Of a DNA stretch of 63,986 nt, positions 35,109 through 45,967 are shown piece by piece (the stretch's first letter is position 1; each line of letters begins with the position of its first letter). The translations under genes were made by a program, and so were the position numbers. The notes under the pieces were generated by a model that saw only the letters and a program-made list of their open reading frames with translations, did not search any database and had not been told where the DNA came from. The DNA comes from an uncultured Ferrovum sp. (GTDB lineage: Bacteria > Pseudomonadota > Gammaproteobacteria > Burkholderiales > Ferrovaceae): positions 1 through 63,986 of the forward strand of contig CAITLJ010000043.1 in NCBI GenBank assembly GCA_903893215.1. Reading direction: 5' to 3'.

Positions 35109-36547
35109 CAGCGCGGCAAGTCCGTTGAACCCATCAGGAATTCATCGACGGCGGCAGCACACTGGCGGCCTTCGCGGATCGCCCACACTACCAGGGATTG
35201 GCCGCGACGCATGTCACCGGCCGTGAACACCTTGCCGACCGAGGTCCGGTAGCTTTCGGTATCGGCTTTCACGTTGCCGCGTCCATCGAGCTCCACCCCG
35301 AGTTGTTGCAGCAGGCCGTTATGCCGCGGATGCACGTAACCCATGGCCAGCAATACCAGATCTGCGGGAATTTCAAATTCGCTGCCGGCAACGTCGGTCA
35401 TCTTCATCTGACCGGTGACGGGGTCTTTCGACCAGTCAACGCGATTGGCGCGAAGTTTGGTGATTTTTCCGTTCTCGCCGATGAACGCCTTGGTACCGAC
35501 CGCCCAGTCCCGGTCACAGCCTTCTTCCTGGCTGCTGCTGGTGCGCAGCTTCATCGGATAGTTGGGCCAGACCACGGGCTTGTTTTCCTGTTCTGGTGGC
35601 CGCGGCATCAGTTCGAACTGCGTGACCGACAGCGCGCCCTGGCGGATCGAGGTACCGACGCAATCTGAACCCGTGTCACCGCCGCCAATCACCACCACAT
35701 GCTTGCCGGTGGCCACCAGACCGTTGTCGATCCTGTCGCCGGCCACGCGCTTGTTCTGTAGTGGCAGGAAGTTCATGGCGTAATGCACCCCGTCGAGTTC
35801 GCGACCCGGCACCGGCAGGTCGCGCGGGTGCTCGGAACCGCCGCTCAGCACCACGGCGTCAAAATCGATCAGCAGGCCCTTGGCATCGACGTTTTCGCCG
35901 ATGTGCTGGTTGGTGCGGAATTCGACGCCTTCGGCCACCAGCTGTTCCATGCGCCGGTCGATCAGATGTTTTTCCATCTTGAAGTCGGGAATGCCATATC
36001 GCAGCAAGCCTCCGACGCGGTCGTTCTTTTCGAAGACGACCACATTGTGGCCAGCGCGTGCGAGCTGCTGCGCAGCCGCCAGACCCGATGGACCCGAACC
36101 GATCACGGCAACACGCTTGCCGGTCCTGATGGCTGCCACTTGCGGTTTGATCCACCCCTCCTGCCATGCCTTGTCGACAATCGTGTGCTCGATGTTCTTG
36201 ATCGTGACCGCTTTGCTGTTGATGTTCAGCACGCATGCCGATTCACAGGGGGCCGGGCAGATGCGGCCGGTGAATTCCGGGAAGTTGTTGGTGGAATGCA
36301 AGGTGTCACTGGCTTCCTGCCAGTTGCCGCGGTACACCAGGTCGTTCCAGTCCGGAATGATGTTGTTGACCGGGCAACCGGTCTGACAGAAGGGAATGCC
36401 GCAATCCATGCAGCGTGCGCCCTGCTTCTGCAGTTCTGGCTCGGGCAGGTCGACGGTAAATTCTTTATAAAACTGGATGCGCTCTGCCGGCGGTAGGCTG
36501 GACGGTTCAGCGCGATCAATTTCCAGGAAACCTGTGACCTTACCCAT
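35108..36547 (-). CDS. gltD: Glutamate synthase (NADPH) small subunit
   Basis: GltD feeds electrons from NADPH through FAD and two 4Fe-4S clusters to GltB. The 479-residue protein has N-terminal cysteine clusters ([14 protein letters not shown] and [10 protein letters not shown]), a first nucleotide-binding motif [18 protein letters not shown] for FAD, and [16 protein letters not shown] for NADPH. It lies 110 bp downstream of gltB and overlaps hemE by one base. Confidence 0.96.
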   Translation of the reverse strand: MGKVTGFLEIDRAEPSSLPPAERIQFYKEFTVDLPEPELQKQGARCMDCGIPFCQTGCPVNNIIPDWNDLVYRGNWQEASDTLHSTNNFPEFTGRICPAPCESACVLNINSKAVTIKNIEHTIVDKAWQEGWIKPQVAAIRTGKRVAVIGSGPSGLAAAQQLARAGHNVVVFEKNDRVGGLLRYGIPDFKMEKHLIDRRMEQLVAEGVEFRTNQHIGENVDAKGLLIDFDAVVLSGGSEHPRDLPVPGRELDGVHYAMNFLPLQNKRVAGDRIDNGLVATGKHVVVIGGGDTGSDCVGTSIRQGALSVTQFELMPRPPEQENKPVVWPNYPMKLRTSSSQEEGCDRDWAVGTKAFIGENGKITKLRANRVDWSKDPVTGQMKMTDVAGSEFEIPADLVLLAMGYVHPRHNGLLQQLGVELDGRGNVKADTESYRTSVGKVFTAGDMRRGQSLVVWAIREGRQCAAAVDEFLMGSTDLPR

Positions 36548-36657
36548 GGTTGCTCCTCAAATTCACCCGGGCCACTCGCCCTTGGCGTGCCCGGCAAAAA
36601 CAATAACAGATCGGGATGCTGGTGCGGACCGCCGTCGGGCGGCCCGCCACCAGACGA

Positions 36658-39600
36658 TTACTGCGTGACGGTGGCGACTGCGGGGCTGCCGCTCTCGCTC
36701 TCGCGTTGACGCTCTGCGGCAAGTTCAGCCAGGGCGCGCCGGTATTCCATCGGCATGACTTTGACGAACTTCGGCAGCATGGCTGACCAATTGTCGAGAA
36801 TCTGGCGCGCGAGCGTGCTGCCGGTGTACCGGGCATGCTTTTCGACCAGCTGCTTGAGCAGCACGGCATCCTCCAGACCCAGGTGACGCACGTCCACCTT
36901 GCCGTGCGATTCCAGGTCGTCGCCACCCGCCAGTGCCGCTTCTGCAGGGACTGGCTCGAGCTCGACCATGGCGAGATTGCAGCGGCTTTCAAAATTGCCC
37001 GCCTCATCCAGCACGTAGGCCACGCCGCCGCTCATGCCGGCAGCGAAGTTGCGACCAGTCTGACCCAGCACCACCACGGTGCCGCCGGTCATGTATTCGC
37101 AGCCATGGTCGCCCACGCCTTCGACCACGGCGGTCGCACCCGAGTTGCGCACGGCGAAGCGCTCGCCGGCCACGCCACGGAAGAAGGCTTCGCCAGTGAT
37201 TGCCCCGTAAAGCACGGTGTTTCCGACAATAATGTTTTCTTCTGGCTTGATCGGGCAGATTGACGGCGGGTAGATCGAAATCCGTCCGCCCGACAGGCCC
37301 TTGCCCACGTAGTCGTTGGCCTCGCCTTCCAGTTCCAGGCTGACGCCGTGAGCCAGAAACGCGCCAAAACTCTGGCCTGCCGTGCCGCTGGCCTTGATGT
37401 GGATGGTGTCTTCCGGCAGACCGGCATGCCCGTAACGCTTGGCAACTTCGCCGGAAAGCATGGCACCGAAGGTGCGGTTGAGGTTGCGGATGTGCACCGG
37501 AATCTGCACTGCTTCACCACGCAGAAGGGCCGGTTGGGCGGCCGCGATCACGGTGTGATCGAGTGCCTTTTCCAGGCCGTGGTCCTGACGCTCGGTCCAA
37601 CGGATCGAGGCGCCCGGCACGTCCGGTCGATGGAAGATGCGGCTGAAATCCAGCCCTTTGGCCTTCCAGTGTTCCACCCCTTCCTTGGTGTCGAGCATGT
37701 CGACGCGGCCGATCATTTCCTCGAAGGTGCGGAAACCCATCTGCGCCATGTACTCGCGCACTTCTTCCGCCAGGAAGAAGAAGAAATTGATCACGTGCTC
37801 AGGCTGGCCGGCAAAGCGCTTGGTCAGCTCCGGGTCCTGCGTGGCAATTCCCACCGGGCAGGTATTCAGGTGGCACTTGCGCATCATGATGCAGCCTTCC
37901 ACCACCAGCGGGGCGGTGGCAAAGCCAAACTCATCGGCGCCAAGCAGGGCAGCGATCACCACATCGCGACCGGTCTTCATCTGACCGTCGGCCTGCACGC
38001 AGATGCGGCCACGCAGACGGTTGAGGACCAGTGTCTGCTGCGTTTCGGCCAGGCCGAGCTCCCAGGGGGAGCCGGCGAACTTGATCGAGGACAGCGGCGA
38101 GGCACCGGTGCCGCCATCGTGGCCGGAAATCGTCACGTGGTCGGCATGCGCCTTCGAAACGCCTGCGGCAACCGTACCCACCCCCACTTCGGACACCAGC
38201 TTGACGCTGACCCGGGCCGTCGGATTGACGTTCTTCAGATCGTGGATCAGCTGCGCCAGATCCTCGATCGAGTAGATGTCATGGTGTGGTGGTGGCGAAA
38301 TCAGCCCCACCCCCGGTACCGAGTGGCGGATCTTGCCGATGTACTTGCTTACCTTGTGGCCGGGCAGCTGGCCGCCCTCGCCAGGCTTGGCGCCCTGCGC
38401 CATCTTGATCTGCAGGTCGTCGGCATTGACCAAGTATTCGGTGGTGACACCGAAGCGGCCGGATGCGATCTGCTTGATGGCCGAGCGCATCGAGTCGCCA
38501 TTGGCCATTGGCGTGAAACGGATCGGGTCTTCGCCGCCTTCGCCGGTGTTCGACTTGCCACCGATGCGGTTCATGGCGATGGCCAGCGTGCTGTGCGCCT
38601 CGTGCGAAATCGAACCGAGTGACATGGCGCCGGTGGCGAAGCGCTTGACGATGTCCTTGGCGGATACCACCTCCGCCAACGGCACCGGTTGCGCAACCGA
38701 TTTGATGTGGAACAGGCCGCGCAAGGTCATCAGCGCACGCGACTGTTCGTTGATCACCTGCGCGTATTCCTTGTACGAGGTGTAGCTGTTGGTGCGGGTG
38801 GCCAACTGCAGCTTGGACACGCTTTCTGGCGTCCACATGTGGGCTTCGCCACGGATGCGGAAAGCGTACTCGCCACCCGGATCGAGCTTGTCGCGGTAGA
38901 GCGGCGCATCGGAGTAGGCAATGCGGTGCAGGCGCAGCGTTTCTTCTGCCACTTCCTCGATACCGATGCCCTCCACGTTGCTGGTGGTGCCCTTGAAATA
39001 GTGCTTCACGAAAGCGCCATTCAGACCGATGGCTTCAAAGATCTGCGCACCGCAGTAGGACTGATAGGTGGAGATGCCCATCTTCGACATCACTTTGAGC
39101 AGGCCTTTGGAGACCGACTTGATAAAGCGCTTGCACGCTTCCTTGTACTCCAGGTCTGCCGGCAGGTACTCACCCATGTCGGCAATGGTTTCAAAGGCCA
39201 GGTAGGGGTGGACTGCCTCTGCACCGTAACCGGCCAGGCAGGCAAAGTGGTGGGTTTCGCGGGCCGAGCCGGTTTCCACCACCAGGCCGGTGCTGGTGCG
39301 CAGCCCGGTGGCGACCAGGTGCTGATGCACGGCAGAGGTGGACAGCAGCGCCGGGATGGCCACGCGTTCACCGTCCGCATCCCGGTCGGACAGGATCAGG
39401 ATATTGCTGCCAGCACGCACCCGGACTTCTGCAGCAGCGCACAGCGCAGCCAAAGCCGGCGCCATGCCGGCAGCGCCTTCGGTCGCCGGGTAGCAGGTGG
39501 AAAGTTCGGTAGAGCGGAACACGTCCTTGGTAAGCGCCGCAATGCCGCGCACCTTTTCCATATCTTCGATCGACAGCACCGGCTGGTGTACTTCCAGGCG

Positions 39601-41292
39601 TGGTTGCGGATTGGTAGTGCCGGCGGCCAGCAGGTTGGGGCGCGGTCCAAGGAAGGACACCAGCGACATCACCAGTTCTTCGCGGATCGGGTCGATTGGC
39701 GGGTTGGTCACCTGTGCGAACAGCTGACGGAAATACTGGTACAACAGGCGCGGCTTGTTCGACAGCACGGCCAGCGGGGTATCGTCACCCATCGAACCCA
39801 CCGCTTCCTGGCCGGTGGCGGCCATCGGTGTCATCAGGAATTTGAGGTCCTCCTGGGTGACACCGAACGCCTGCTGGCGGTCGAGCAGGGTGGCGCGATT
39901 CGGCGCAGGCACGGTGCCAAGTGCAGGCAGGTCTTCCAGCCGCTGCTGGGTGCGCGACAGCCACTCGCGATACGGATGTGCGGCCGCCAGACTTTGCTTG
40001 AGTTCGACGTCGTCAATGATGCGGCCTTCGGCCAAATCGATCAGCAGCATCTTGCCGGGTTGCAGGCGCCACTTCTTGACAATCTTTTCCTGCGGGAATT
40101 CAAGCACGCCCATTTCGGAGGCCATCAGGATGGTTCCGTCATCGGTGAGCAGGTAGCGCGCGGGGCGCAGGCCGTTGCGATCCAGGGTGGCGCCAATCTG
40201 GCGGCCGTCAGTGAATGCCACGGCGGCCGGGCCATCCCACGGTTCGATCAGCGCAGCGTGGTATTCGTAATACGCGCGGCGGTCTTCGTCCATCAGCGGA
40301 TTGCCGGCCCATGCCTCCGGGATCAACATGGTCATGGCTTGCGCGAGCGAGTAGCCGCTGGCCACCAGCAGTTCCAGCGCGTTATCGAAGCTGGCCGAAT
40401 CGGACTGGCCTTCGTCGATCAGCGGCCATAACTTTTTCAGGTCATCGCCCAGCGTAGCCGAGGACAGCGCGTGGCGCCGCGCTGCCATCCAGTTGACATT
40501 GCCGCGCAGGGTGTTGATTTCGCCGTTGTGCGCAATCATGCGGAACGGGTGTGCCAGGTCCCACGTGGGGAAGGTGTTGGTGGAAAAGCGCTGATGCACC
40601 AACGCCAGTGCGGTCACCATGGTGGGGTCGCGCAGGTCGAGATAGAACTCGCCCACCTGCTCGGCCAGCAACATGCCCTTGTAGACCAGCGTGCGCGAGG
40701 ACAGCGAAGGCAGGTAAAACATCTTGCCCTGCGACAGGCCGAGCGCAGCCACGCCGTGTTCGGCACGCTTGCGGATCACGAACAGCTTGCGCTCGAAGGC
40801 GTCCTGGCTGGACAGGCTGGGGTTGCGTGCGATGAAAACCTGGCGGATCACCGGTTCAACCAGTTTCACGCTTTCGCCCAAGCCGCTGCTGTCGACTGGC
40901 ACATCGCGCCAGCCGAGCACGGGTTGACCCTCTTCACTGGCGATCTGGGTGAACAGTGACTCGACGCGCATGCGTTCCTGCGGGTTACGCGGCAGGAACA
41001 CCATGCCCACAGCGTAATGACCTTCGCTGGGCAGCGTGATGCCGAGGGCGGCCGTCTTGGCACGCAGGAAGGCGTCCGGCACCTGGATCAGGATGCCTGC
41101 ACCATCACCTGCCAGCGGATCGGCCCCGACTGCACCACGATGGGTCAGGTTCTCGAGGATTTTCAGGCCCTGCTCAACCAGCTGGTGTGACTTTTTGCCC
41201 TGGATGTTGGCGACAAAGCCAACGCCACAGGCGTCATGTTCGTTGCGGGGATCGTAGAGTCCCTGGCGAGGGGGCAAGCTGGGGTGATTCAC
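36658..41292 (-). CDS. gltB: Glutamate synthase (NADPH) large subunit
   Basis: GltB transfers the amide nitrogen of glutamine to 2-oxoglutarate. The 1544-residue protein has a type II glutaminase domain whose nucleophile is Cys22 (HDACGVGF), so the first 21 residues are a propeptide expected to be removed. Central and FMN-binding domains follow. The 3Fe-4S cluster cysteines lie in [13 protein letters not shown], and the C-terminal GXGXG beta helix is present ([13 protein letters not shown]). The start is GTG 41292 with AGAGG upstream. In several betaproteobacteria a dgt gene lies between aroB and gltB; here the 222-bp gap has none. Confidence 0.96.
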   Translation of the reverse strand: MNHPSLPPRQGLYDPRNEHDACGVGFVANIQGKKSHQLVEQGLKILENLTHRGAVGADPLAGDGAGILIQVPDAFLRAKTAALGITLPSEGHYAVGMVFLPRNPQERMRVESLFTQIASEEGQPVLGWRDVPVDSSGLGESVKLVEPVIRQVFIARNPSLSSQDAFERKLFVIRKRAEHGVAALGLSQGKMFYLPSLSSRTLVYKGMLLAEQVGEFYLDLRDPTMVTALALVHQRFSTNTFPTWDLAHPFRMIAHNGEINTLRGNVNWMAARRHALSSATLGDDLKKLWPLIDEGQSDSASFDNALELLVASGYSLAQAMTMLIPEAWAGNPLMDEDRRAYYEYHAALIEPWDGPAAVAFTDGRQIGATLDRNGLRPARYLLTDDGTILMASEMGVLEFPQEKIVKKWRLQPGKMLLIDLAEGRIIDDVELKQSLAAAHPYREWLSRTQQRLEDLPALGTVPAPNRATLLDRQQAFGVTQEDLKFLMTPMAATGQEAVGSMGDDTPLAVLSNKPRLLYQYFRQLFAQVTNPPIDPIREELVMSLVSFLGPRPNLLAAGTTNPQPRLEVHQPVLSIEDMEKVRGIAALTKDVFRSTELSTCYPATEGAAGMAPALAALCAAAEVRVRAGSNILILSDRDADGERVAIPALLSTSAVHQHLVATGLRTSTGLVVETGSARETHHFACLAGYGAEAVHPYLAFETIADMGEYLPADLEYKEACKRFIKSVSKGLLKVMSKMGISTYQSYCGAQIFEAIGLNGAFVKHYFKGTTSNVEGIGIEEVAEETLRLHRIAYSDAPLYRDKLDPGGEYAFRIRGEAHMWTPESVSKLQLATRTNSYTSYKEYAQVINEQSRALMTLRGLFHIKSVAQPVPLAEVVSAKDIVKRFATGAMSLGSISHEAHSTLAIAMNRIGGKSNTGEGGEDPIRFTPMANGDSMRSAIKQIASGRFGVTTEYLVNADDLQIKMAQGAKPGEGGQLPGHKVSKYIGKIRHSVPGVGLISPPPHHDIYSIEDLAQLIHDLKNVNPTARVSVKLVSEVGVGTVAAGVSKAHADHVTISGHDGGTGASPLSSIKFAGSPWELGLAETQQTLVLNRLRGRICVQADGQMKTGRDVVIAALLGADEFGFATAPLVVEGCIMMRKCHLNTCPVGIATQDPELTKRFAGQPEHVINFFFFLAEEVREYMAQMGFRTFEEMIGRVDMLDTKEGVEHWKAKGLDFSRIFHRPDVPGASIRWTERQDHGLEKALDHTVIAAAQPALLRGEAVQIPVHIRNLNRTFGAMLSGEVAKRYGHAGLPEDTIHIKASGTAGQSFGAFLAHGVSLELEGEANDYVGKGLSGGRISIYPPSICPIKPEENIIVGNTVLYGAITGEAFFRGVAGERFAVRNSGATAVVEGVGDHGCEYMTGGTVVVLGQTGRNFAAGMSGGVAYVLDEAGNFESRCNLAMVELEPVPAEAALAGGDDLESHGKVDVRHLGLEDAVLLKQLVEKHARYTGSTLARQILDNWSAMLPKFVKVMPMEYRRALAELAAERQRESESGSPAVATVTQ

Positions 41293-41441
41293 GTCGGACC
41301 TCTGGTGTCGAAGCGAAAAGTGATCGCAATGCTGATAGCTGGTGTTCCCGTGCTGGCGCTGCTGTCCTGCACGGTCACTGACGCCGGGGGATGGCGCAAG
41401 GTTCCGCGCGTCGTTGGGCTGGACGCAATGACGGGTCGGTA

Positions 41442-41447
41442 ATCATA
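41442..41447 (-). promoter_or_regulatory. Candidate -10 element of the gltB-gltD-hemE promoter
   Basis: TATGAT on the minus strand (41447-41442) matches five of six -10 bases and lies 149 bp upstream of the gltB GTG. The region 17 bp further upstream (TTTTCG) is a poor -35, so an activator might be required. The rest of the 222-bp gap contains nothing else I can assign. Confidence 0.3.
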
Positions 41448-41514
41448 GCTTTAATGCACTGCGGCGAAAAGGGTCCTGATGTCTGCTGTCACCGGCGCAC
41501 GCTGATGCGCGCAT

Positions 41515-42618
41515 TCAGGCGTGGATACCGGGGGCTCCGGCCGTCAGGCAGCGCGCCAGGATGGCGGCATCCACCGTTCGGCCATGGACAGCACGATCAG
41601 CAGCAGTCAAAAGCACGAAACGTACCTGCCCTGCATCGACCTTCTTGTCCGAACCCATCAATTCGATCCAGCGTTCCAGACCCAGGTCGGGCGCCTGCAC
41701 TGGCAACCCGGCGCGTGCCACCAGTGCACGTACCCGGTCGCGCGCTGCAGGCGCCAGCAATCCGGCGGCGCAGGAAGTCTCGGCTGCCAGCACCATGCCA
41801 GCGGCCACGGCTTCGCCATGCAGCCAGGTGCCGAACCCGAGCCCGGCCTCGATGGCATGACCGAACGTGTGGCCGAGATTGAGCAGGGCGCGCTCGCCAC
41901 TCTCGCGCTCATCGGCGATCACCACTTCGGCCTTGTTGCGGCAGGACTGGTAGACCGCTTCGGCGAGCACGGCGTCGTCGCGCGCCAGCAGCGCATCGAT
42001 ATTGTGTTCCAGCCAGGTCAGGAACGCGCCGTCACGAATAAAACCATACTTGATCACTTCGGCGACGCCTGCGCGGTATTCGCGGTCAGGCAGGGTGACC
42101 AGCGTGTCCAGGTCGGCCAGCACCCGACGCGGTTGGTGGAAGGCGCCGATCAGGTTTTTGCCCAGCGGATGATTCAGGCCGGTCTTGCCGCCCACCGACG
42201 AGTCCACCTGCGCGAGCAGGGTGGTCGGCACCTGGATGAACGCCACCCCGCGCAAAAAAGTGGCGGCGGCATAGCCCGCAAGGTCACCGATCACGCCGCC
42301 ACCCAGCGCGATGACGGTGCAGCGGCGCTCGAAGCGGGCCTGGAGCAGGGCATCGTGGATCTGGTTGAAGCTGTCACGCGTCTTGTAGGCCTCGCCATCT
42401 GGCAGGGTGATTTCGAGCACCTGTACACCCGCTTCACGAAGTCGTGCCGCCAGCGTTGCACCATACAGGGGCGTCAGCGTGGTGTTGCTCACCAGCGCCA
42501 CTTGCGGGCGCGCCAGCGCGGGCAGCAGGTAGGTGGCGGGGTCTTGCAGCAGGCCGCGACCGATCAGGATGGGATAGGCATGACCAGGCAGGTCGACCTG
42601 CAGGGTGCGAAGAATCAA
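41515..42618 (-). CDS. aroB: 3-dehydroquinate synthase
   Basis: AroB makes 3-dehydroquinate, the second step of the shikimate pathway, using NAD+ and a divalent metal. I place the start at TTG 42618 (367 residues), because a perfect AGGAGG (42624-42629) lies five bases before it and the product begins ILRTLQVDLPGHAYPILIG. The TTG at 42633 overlaps aroK and has no such site. Motifs: ALGGGVIGDLAGYAAATFLRG, PTTLLAQVDSSVGGKTG and the metal ligand histidines in NLGHTFGHAIEAG. It follows aroK by 11 bp. Confidence 0.95.
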   Translation of the reverse strand: MILRTLQVDLPGHAYPILIGRGLLQDPATYLLPALARPQVALVSNTTLTPLYGATLAARLREAGVQVLEITLPDGEAYKTRDSFNQIHDALLQARFERRCTVIALGGGVIGDLAGYAAATFLRGVAFIQVPTTLLAQVDSSVGGKTGLNHPLGKNLIGAFHQPRRVLADLDTLVTLPDREYRAGVAEVIKYGFIRDGAFLTWLEHNIDALLARDDAVLAEAVYQSCRNKAEVVIADERESGERALLNLGHTFGHAIEAGLGFGTWLHGEAVAAGMVLAAETSCAAGLLAPAARDRVRALVARAGLPVQAPDLGLERWIELMGSDKKVDAGQVRFVLLTAADRAVHGRTVDAAILARCLTAGAPGIHA

Positions 42619-42629
42619 GGGGGCCTCCT

Positions 42630-43202
42630 TCAAGGGGCGCTATCGGCGCCGCTGCCTGGCGCATTGCCATCCAGTGGCTGCTCAGGTGGTAACAGTTCGC
42701 GCTCAATCCGGTTGACCAGCCGCGCCACGCCCTGCTCTCCCGTATCCAGGGTGAGATGGGCGGTGGCCTCGTACAGCGGGCGCCGCAGGTCAAGCAGTTC
42801 GCGCAGGCGGGCCAGCGGATCGCCGGTTTGCAGCAGCGGCCGGTCACGATCATGGCGCATCCGGCGATACAGGTCTTCCGGGCGGGCGCGCAGGTAAATC
42901 ACCGTGCCACTGGCACGCAGCACGCTACGTGTGCCGGCATCCAGCACGGCGCCTCCACCTGTGGCGAGCACCACGCCATCACGCTGGCTCAGTTCGGCGA
43001 TGATGTTGGCTTCGCGCATACGGAAACCGGCCTCGCCTTCCAGTTCGAAAATGGTGCGCACCGGCACGCCGGTCCGCGACTCGATTTCGTGATCGCTGTC
43101 GAGAAAAGGAAGCCGCAACCTTCGGGCGAGGGCCCGGCCGACCGTGGTCTTGCCGGCACCCATCAGCCCGATCAGATAAACATTTCGGGAAAATCCATCC
43201 AT
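42630..43202 (-). CDS. aroK: Shikimate kinase
   Basis: AroK phosphorylates shikimate at the 3-hydroxyl. The 190-residue protein has P-loop GLMGAGKTTVGR (from residue 12), the shikimate-binding DSDHEIE and ATGGGAVL, and the lid arginine region DRPLLQ. The ATG at 43202 has no recognisable ribosome-binding site and lies inside a 12-bp stem (43197-43226). It follows pilQ by 36 bp, the widespread pilMNOPQ-aroK-aroB order. Confidence 0.95.
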   Translation of the reverse strand: MDGFSRNVYLIGLMGAGKTTVGRALARRLRLPFLDSDHEIESRTGVPVRTIFELEGEAGFRMREANIIAELSQRDGVVLATGGGAVLDAGTRSVLRASGTVIYLRARPEDLYRRMRHDRDRPLLQTGDPLARLRELLDLRRPLYEATAHLTLDTGEQGVARLVNRIERELLPPEQPLDGNAPGSGADSAP

Positions 43203-43226
43203 CGCTGCATTCTAGCAGCGATGGAT
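43197..43226 (-). promoter_or_regulatory. Hairpin sequestering the aroK start codon
   Basis: Positions 43197-43208 pair perfectly with 43215-43226 (12 bp) across the loop 43209-43214. The aroK ATG (43202-43200) is within the stem on the minus-strand transcript. The loop reads TAGAAT and is preceded by TGC, so the same bases form an extended -10-like element, which could start a leaderless aroK mRNA. Either reading is inferred. Confidence 0.55.
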
Positions 43227-43238
43227 TCGCTGCACCGG

Positions 43239-45410
43239 TCAGCGTACGCCCAGACTGTCACGCAACACGCGGGGCGTGATGAAGATCAGCAGTTCACTCT
43301 TGTTCTGCGTGCGCGTGGTGCGCTTGAACAGGTTTCCGACATAGGGCACGTCGCCCAGCCCGGGCACCTTGTCTTCCGCATCCGTGGTGTCGATGGTGTA
43401 GATGCCACCCAGTACCGCAGTTTCACCATCATCCACCAGCAGCTGGGTAGCGATCCGGTTGGTGTCGATCGAGGGAATACCGTTGTAGATGGTACCCACG
43501 GCATCTTTCTTGATCTCCAGGTCCATCGCCACCCGTCCATCCGGCGTGATCCGCGGGGTGACCGCCAGGCTGAGCACGGCCGGCTTGAAGGTGACTGTGT
43601 TCTGGCCGTTCGAGCCGCTGGTCTGGTACGGAATTTCGGTGCCCTGCTCGATCTGCGCCTTTTGCTTGTCGGCGGTGATGACGCGCGGGCTGCTCACCAC
43701 CTTGCCCTTGCTGTCGGCCTCGAGGGCCGAGAGCTCCAGCGAGAGCAGGTTACTGCTGTCGCCGTTGAGCAGGGTGAGCGCCAGGTTGCTGGTGTTGCCG
43801 ACGGCTGGCAGGTTGACGTTCGGGGTGGAAGTCACACCCGCCAGGCCACCATTGGCGTAGGTGCCCACATTCACCGACCCGTTGCCAAGGCTGTGGCTGC
43901 CAAGCACGCCCAAGCGGGCGCCGAGCTGGCGGTTGAACAGGTCCTTCGCAATCACGATGCGCGCCTCGATCAGCACCTGGCGCACGGCCACGTCGATACG
44001 CGAAATGATTTTGCGGATCTCTTCCAGCCGGGGATCGGTATCGCGCACAAACACCGTGTTGGTGCGCGCGTCGATCGACACCGAACCACGCTTGCTCAGC
44101 ATGCTTTGTCCGCCCGTAGCGCCGCCCGTGGCGCCTGCCGTGCCGGTGTTGAGCAACAGCTTCTGGATGTCTTCGGCACGCTGATAGTTGAGCTGGATGA
44201 TCTCGCTATGCACCACCTCCAGCTCGGACAGGGCCTGCGCCGATTCACGCGCCGTCTTTTCCTTGGCGGCCACTTCTTCCGCCGGCGAAATCAGCACCAC
44301 GTTGCCCTGCCGTTTCATGCTCAGGTTGCGGGTTTGCAGGATGATGTCGAGGGCCTGGTCCCAGGGCACGTCTTTCAGGCGCAGGGTGATGTTTCCGGTC
44401 ACATTGTCAGCGGCGATGATGTTGAGGCCGGTGAAGTCGGCAATCACCTGCAGCACGCTGCGGATTTCCACGTTCTGGAAGTTGAGTGACAGCTTGTCGC
44501 CGTTGTAGGCCTTGTTCGGGCCCTGCACCAGCTTGTTGGGGTCCTCCACCGCCCGGCGCACTTCCACCACAAACTGCTTTTCAGCCTGATAGGCGGAGTG
44601 ATCCCAGTTGCCCTCGGAATCGACGACCAGATGCACGTTGTTGCCAGCCGCGCTGATATCCACCGATTGCACCGGGGTGCCGAAATCGCGTACGTCCAGC
44701 TTGCGCTGCAACTCGGCCGCCATTTTGGCATCCAGAAAATCCACCACCAGCTTGCGGCCCTGACGACGGATGTCGACTTCGATCCGCGGGTCGGACAGGT
44801 CGAGCAGCACGCGGCCTTCGCCGTTGCTGCCGCGGCGGAAGTCCACCGAACCCACGCTGTGCTGTTCGTCTGCTGCGCCTTTGATGGCGGCAAAGCGCTG
44901 CAGGGTGGGGGTGGACTCGGCATTTCCGGTGCTGGTCAGCAGCACCAGCAGCTTGTTGCCATCCAGGCGGGGCTCGAAGCTCATCGATCGGGCCAGGTTG
45001 AGCACCACCCGGGTGCGCGTCCCGGCCTGCACCACATTGATGCTGCGCAGGTCACCTTCACCGGCGTTGATCTGGCTGTTTTCGAGGGCGTTCAGGGTAT
45101 CGGGCAAATCGATGGCGACGCGGGAGGGGTTGCTCACGCTGAAGCCCGCTGGCAGTTGGGTCAGTGGCTTGCGCAACTCAAAGACCAGTTGCACGCGGCC
45201 AGGGCCCTGCGCAGCATACTGCACCGAGGTGATGGCATTGCTTGCAGCAGCAGCGGCGGCGCTGATGGCTGCCGGAGTGCCGGGCACGGTCTGGGCTGAC
45301 GCCAGAGGGCTGGTCAGGCTGGCGGCCATCGCGCAAGCCAGCACCAGGGGGTGGAAGGCACGCACACGAAGGCGCAGCAGGGTGGTCGGGACCAACGTCT
45401 GGAACTTCAT
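43239..45410 (-). CDS. pilQ: Type IV pilus secretin PilQ
   Basis: PilQ forms the outer-membrane channel through which the pilus passes. I start at ATG 45410 (723 residues), which overlaps the pilP stop (ATGA); upstream in-frame sequence belongs to the pilP region. There is a signal peptide of about 39 residues ending PLASA. Two AMIN domains that bind peptidoglycan, an STN/N0 domain (LSLNFQNVEIRSVLQVIADFTGLNIIAADN) and an N1 domain follow. The C-terminal secretin domain ends VPGLGDVPYVGNLFKRT and ELLIFITPRVL. Confidence 0.96.
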   Translation of the reverse strand: MKFQTLVPTTLLRLRVRAFHPLVLACAMAASLTSPLASAQTVPGTPAAISAAAAAASNAITSVQYAAQGPGRVQLVFELRKPLTQLPAGFSVSNPSRVAIDLPDTLNALENSQINAGEGDLRSINVVQAGTRTRVVLNLARSMSFEPRLDGNKLLVLLTSTGNAESTPTLQRFAAIKGAADEQHSVGSVDFRRGSNGEGRVLLDLSDPRIEVDIRRQGRKLVVDFLDAKMAAELQRKLDVRDFGTPVQSVDISAAGNNVHLVVDSEGNWDHSAYQAEKQFVVEVRRAVEDPNKLVQGPNKAYNGDKLSLNFQNVEIRSVLQVIADFTGLNIIAADNVTGNITLRLKDVPWDQALDIILQTRNLSMKRQGNVVLISPAEEVAAKEKTARESAQALSELEVVHSEIIQLNYQRAEDIQKLLLNTGTAGATGGATGGQSMLSKRGSVSIDARTNTVFVRDTDPRLEEIRKIISRIDVAVRQVLIEARIVIAKDLFNRQLGARLGVLGSHSLGNGSVNVGTYANGGLAGVTSTPNVNLPAVGNTSNLALTLLNGDSSNLLSLELSALEADSKGKVVSSPRVITADKQKAQIEQGTEIPYQTSGSNGQNTVTFKPAVLSLAVTPRITPDGRVAMDLEIKKDAVGTIYNGIPSIDTNRIATQLLVDDGETAVLGGIYTIDTTDAEDKVPGLGDVPYVGNLFKRTTRTQNKSELLIFITPRVLRDSLGVR

Positions 45411-45967
45411 TTGCGGATCTCCTGAGCACCCTCGACCAGCTGCAGTTTGGCTTGCCTGAGGGTCCACTCTCCAGCGGCGTCCTGAACGGTTTCGTGGAGT
45501 GCGACTTCGGTTTCACTGATGGCGGTCACCGTGCCGTAGTCCAGGCCGAGATGGTCTCCGGTCTTGACGCGGTACAGAGTGCCATCCGCTTTGATGAGGG
45601 CAAAAATACGGCCTTGTTGTTGCAGTACGCCGACCAAGCGCAGGGCGTCGAGCGGAAAGCGCTCCAGCACGTCGCGGTTACGTTTGGTGTCCGGGGCATT
45701 CAGGCCGGTCGGCGTCGCGCCCTCGGCGCGCAGGGCGCGTGGCCGGAAGGGGTCCGGCAAGGCAAAGCCGTCGTACTCGAATGGCTCGTAGACCTTGGCG
45801 GCTGGCAGGGGGTCGATGTGATGCGGCAGTGAGGCCTCGGTTTTCTTCATGAATTCGCGCAGGTCGCCGTACCCGTCGCCCGCGCAGGCCGTCAGCAGCA
45901 TGGCCAGTAACGGCACGATCCGGGCGGCGGCGATCCGGGCCGGGGTGCCCTCCATACGACGGATCAT
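45407..45967 (-). CDS. pilP: Type IV pilus assembly lipoprotein PilP
   Basis: PilP is an inner-membrane lipoprotein that connects PilN/PilO to the secretin. The 186-residue protein has a signal sequence with lipobox LLTAC (Cys28). A disordered region contains DPFRP, and the C-terminal HR-type beta domain includes LVGVLQQQGRIFALIKADGTLYRVKTGDHLG. It overlaps pilO upstream and pilQ downstream by four bases each. Confidence 0.95.
   Translation of the reverse strand: MIRRMEGTPARIAAARIVPLLAMLLTACAGDGYGDLREFMKKTEASLPHHIDPLPAAKVYEPFEYDGFALPDPFRPRALRAEGATPTGLNAPDTKRNRDVLERFPLDALRLVGVLQQQGRIFALIKADGTLYRVKTGDHLGLDYGTVTAISETEVALHETVQDAAGEWTLRQAKLQLVEGAQEIRK

Noticed and set aside
38689-40431. Very long antisense open frames opposite gltB, gyrB, yidC and atpD (up to about 690 codons)
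   Set aside because: They lie wholly opposite strongly conserved genes, lack ribosome-binding sites and protein-family features, and are the expected shadow of high third-position GC.
41328-41441. Short plus-strand frame in the gltB leader beginning [14 protein letters not shown], resembling a small lipoprotein
   Set aside because: It lies opposite the gltB promoter and leader, has no good ribosome-binding site, and a hydrophobic stretch ending in Cys can arise by chance in GC-rich DNA.
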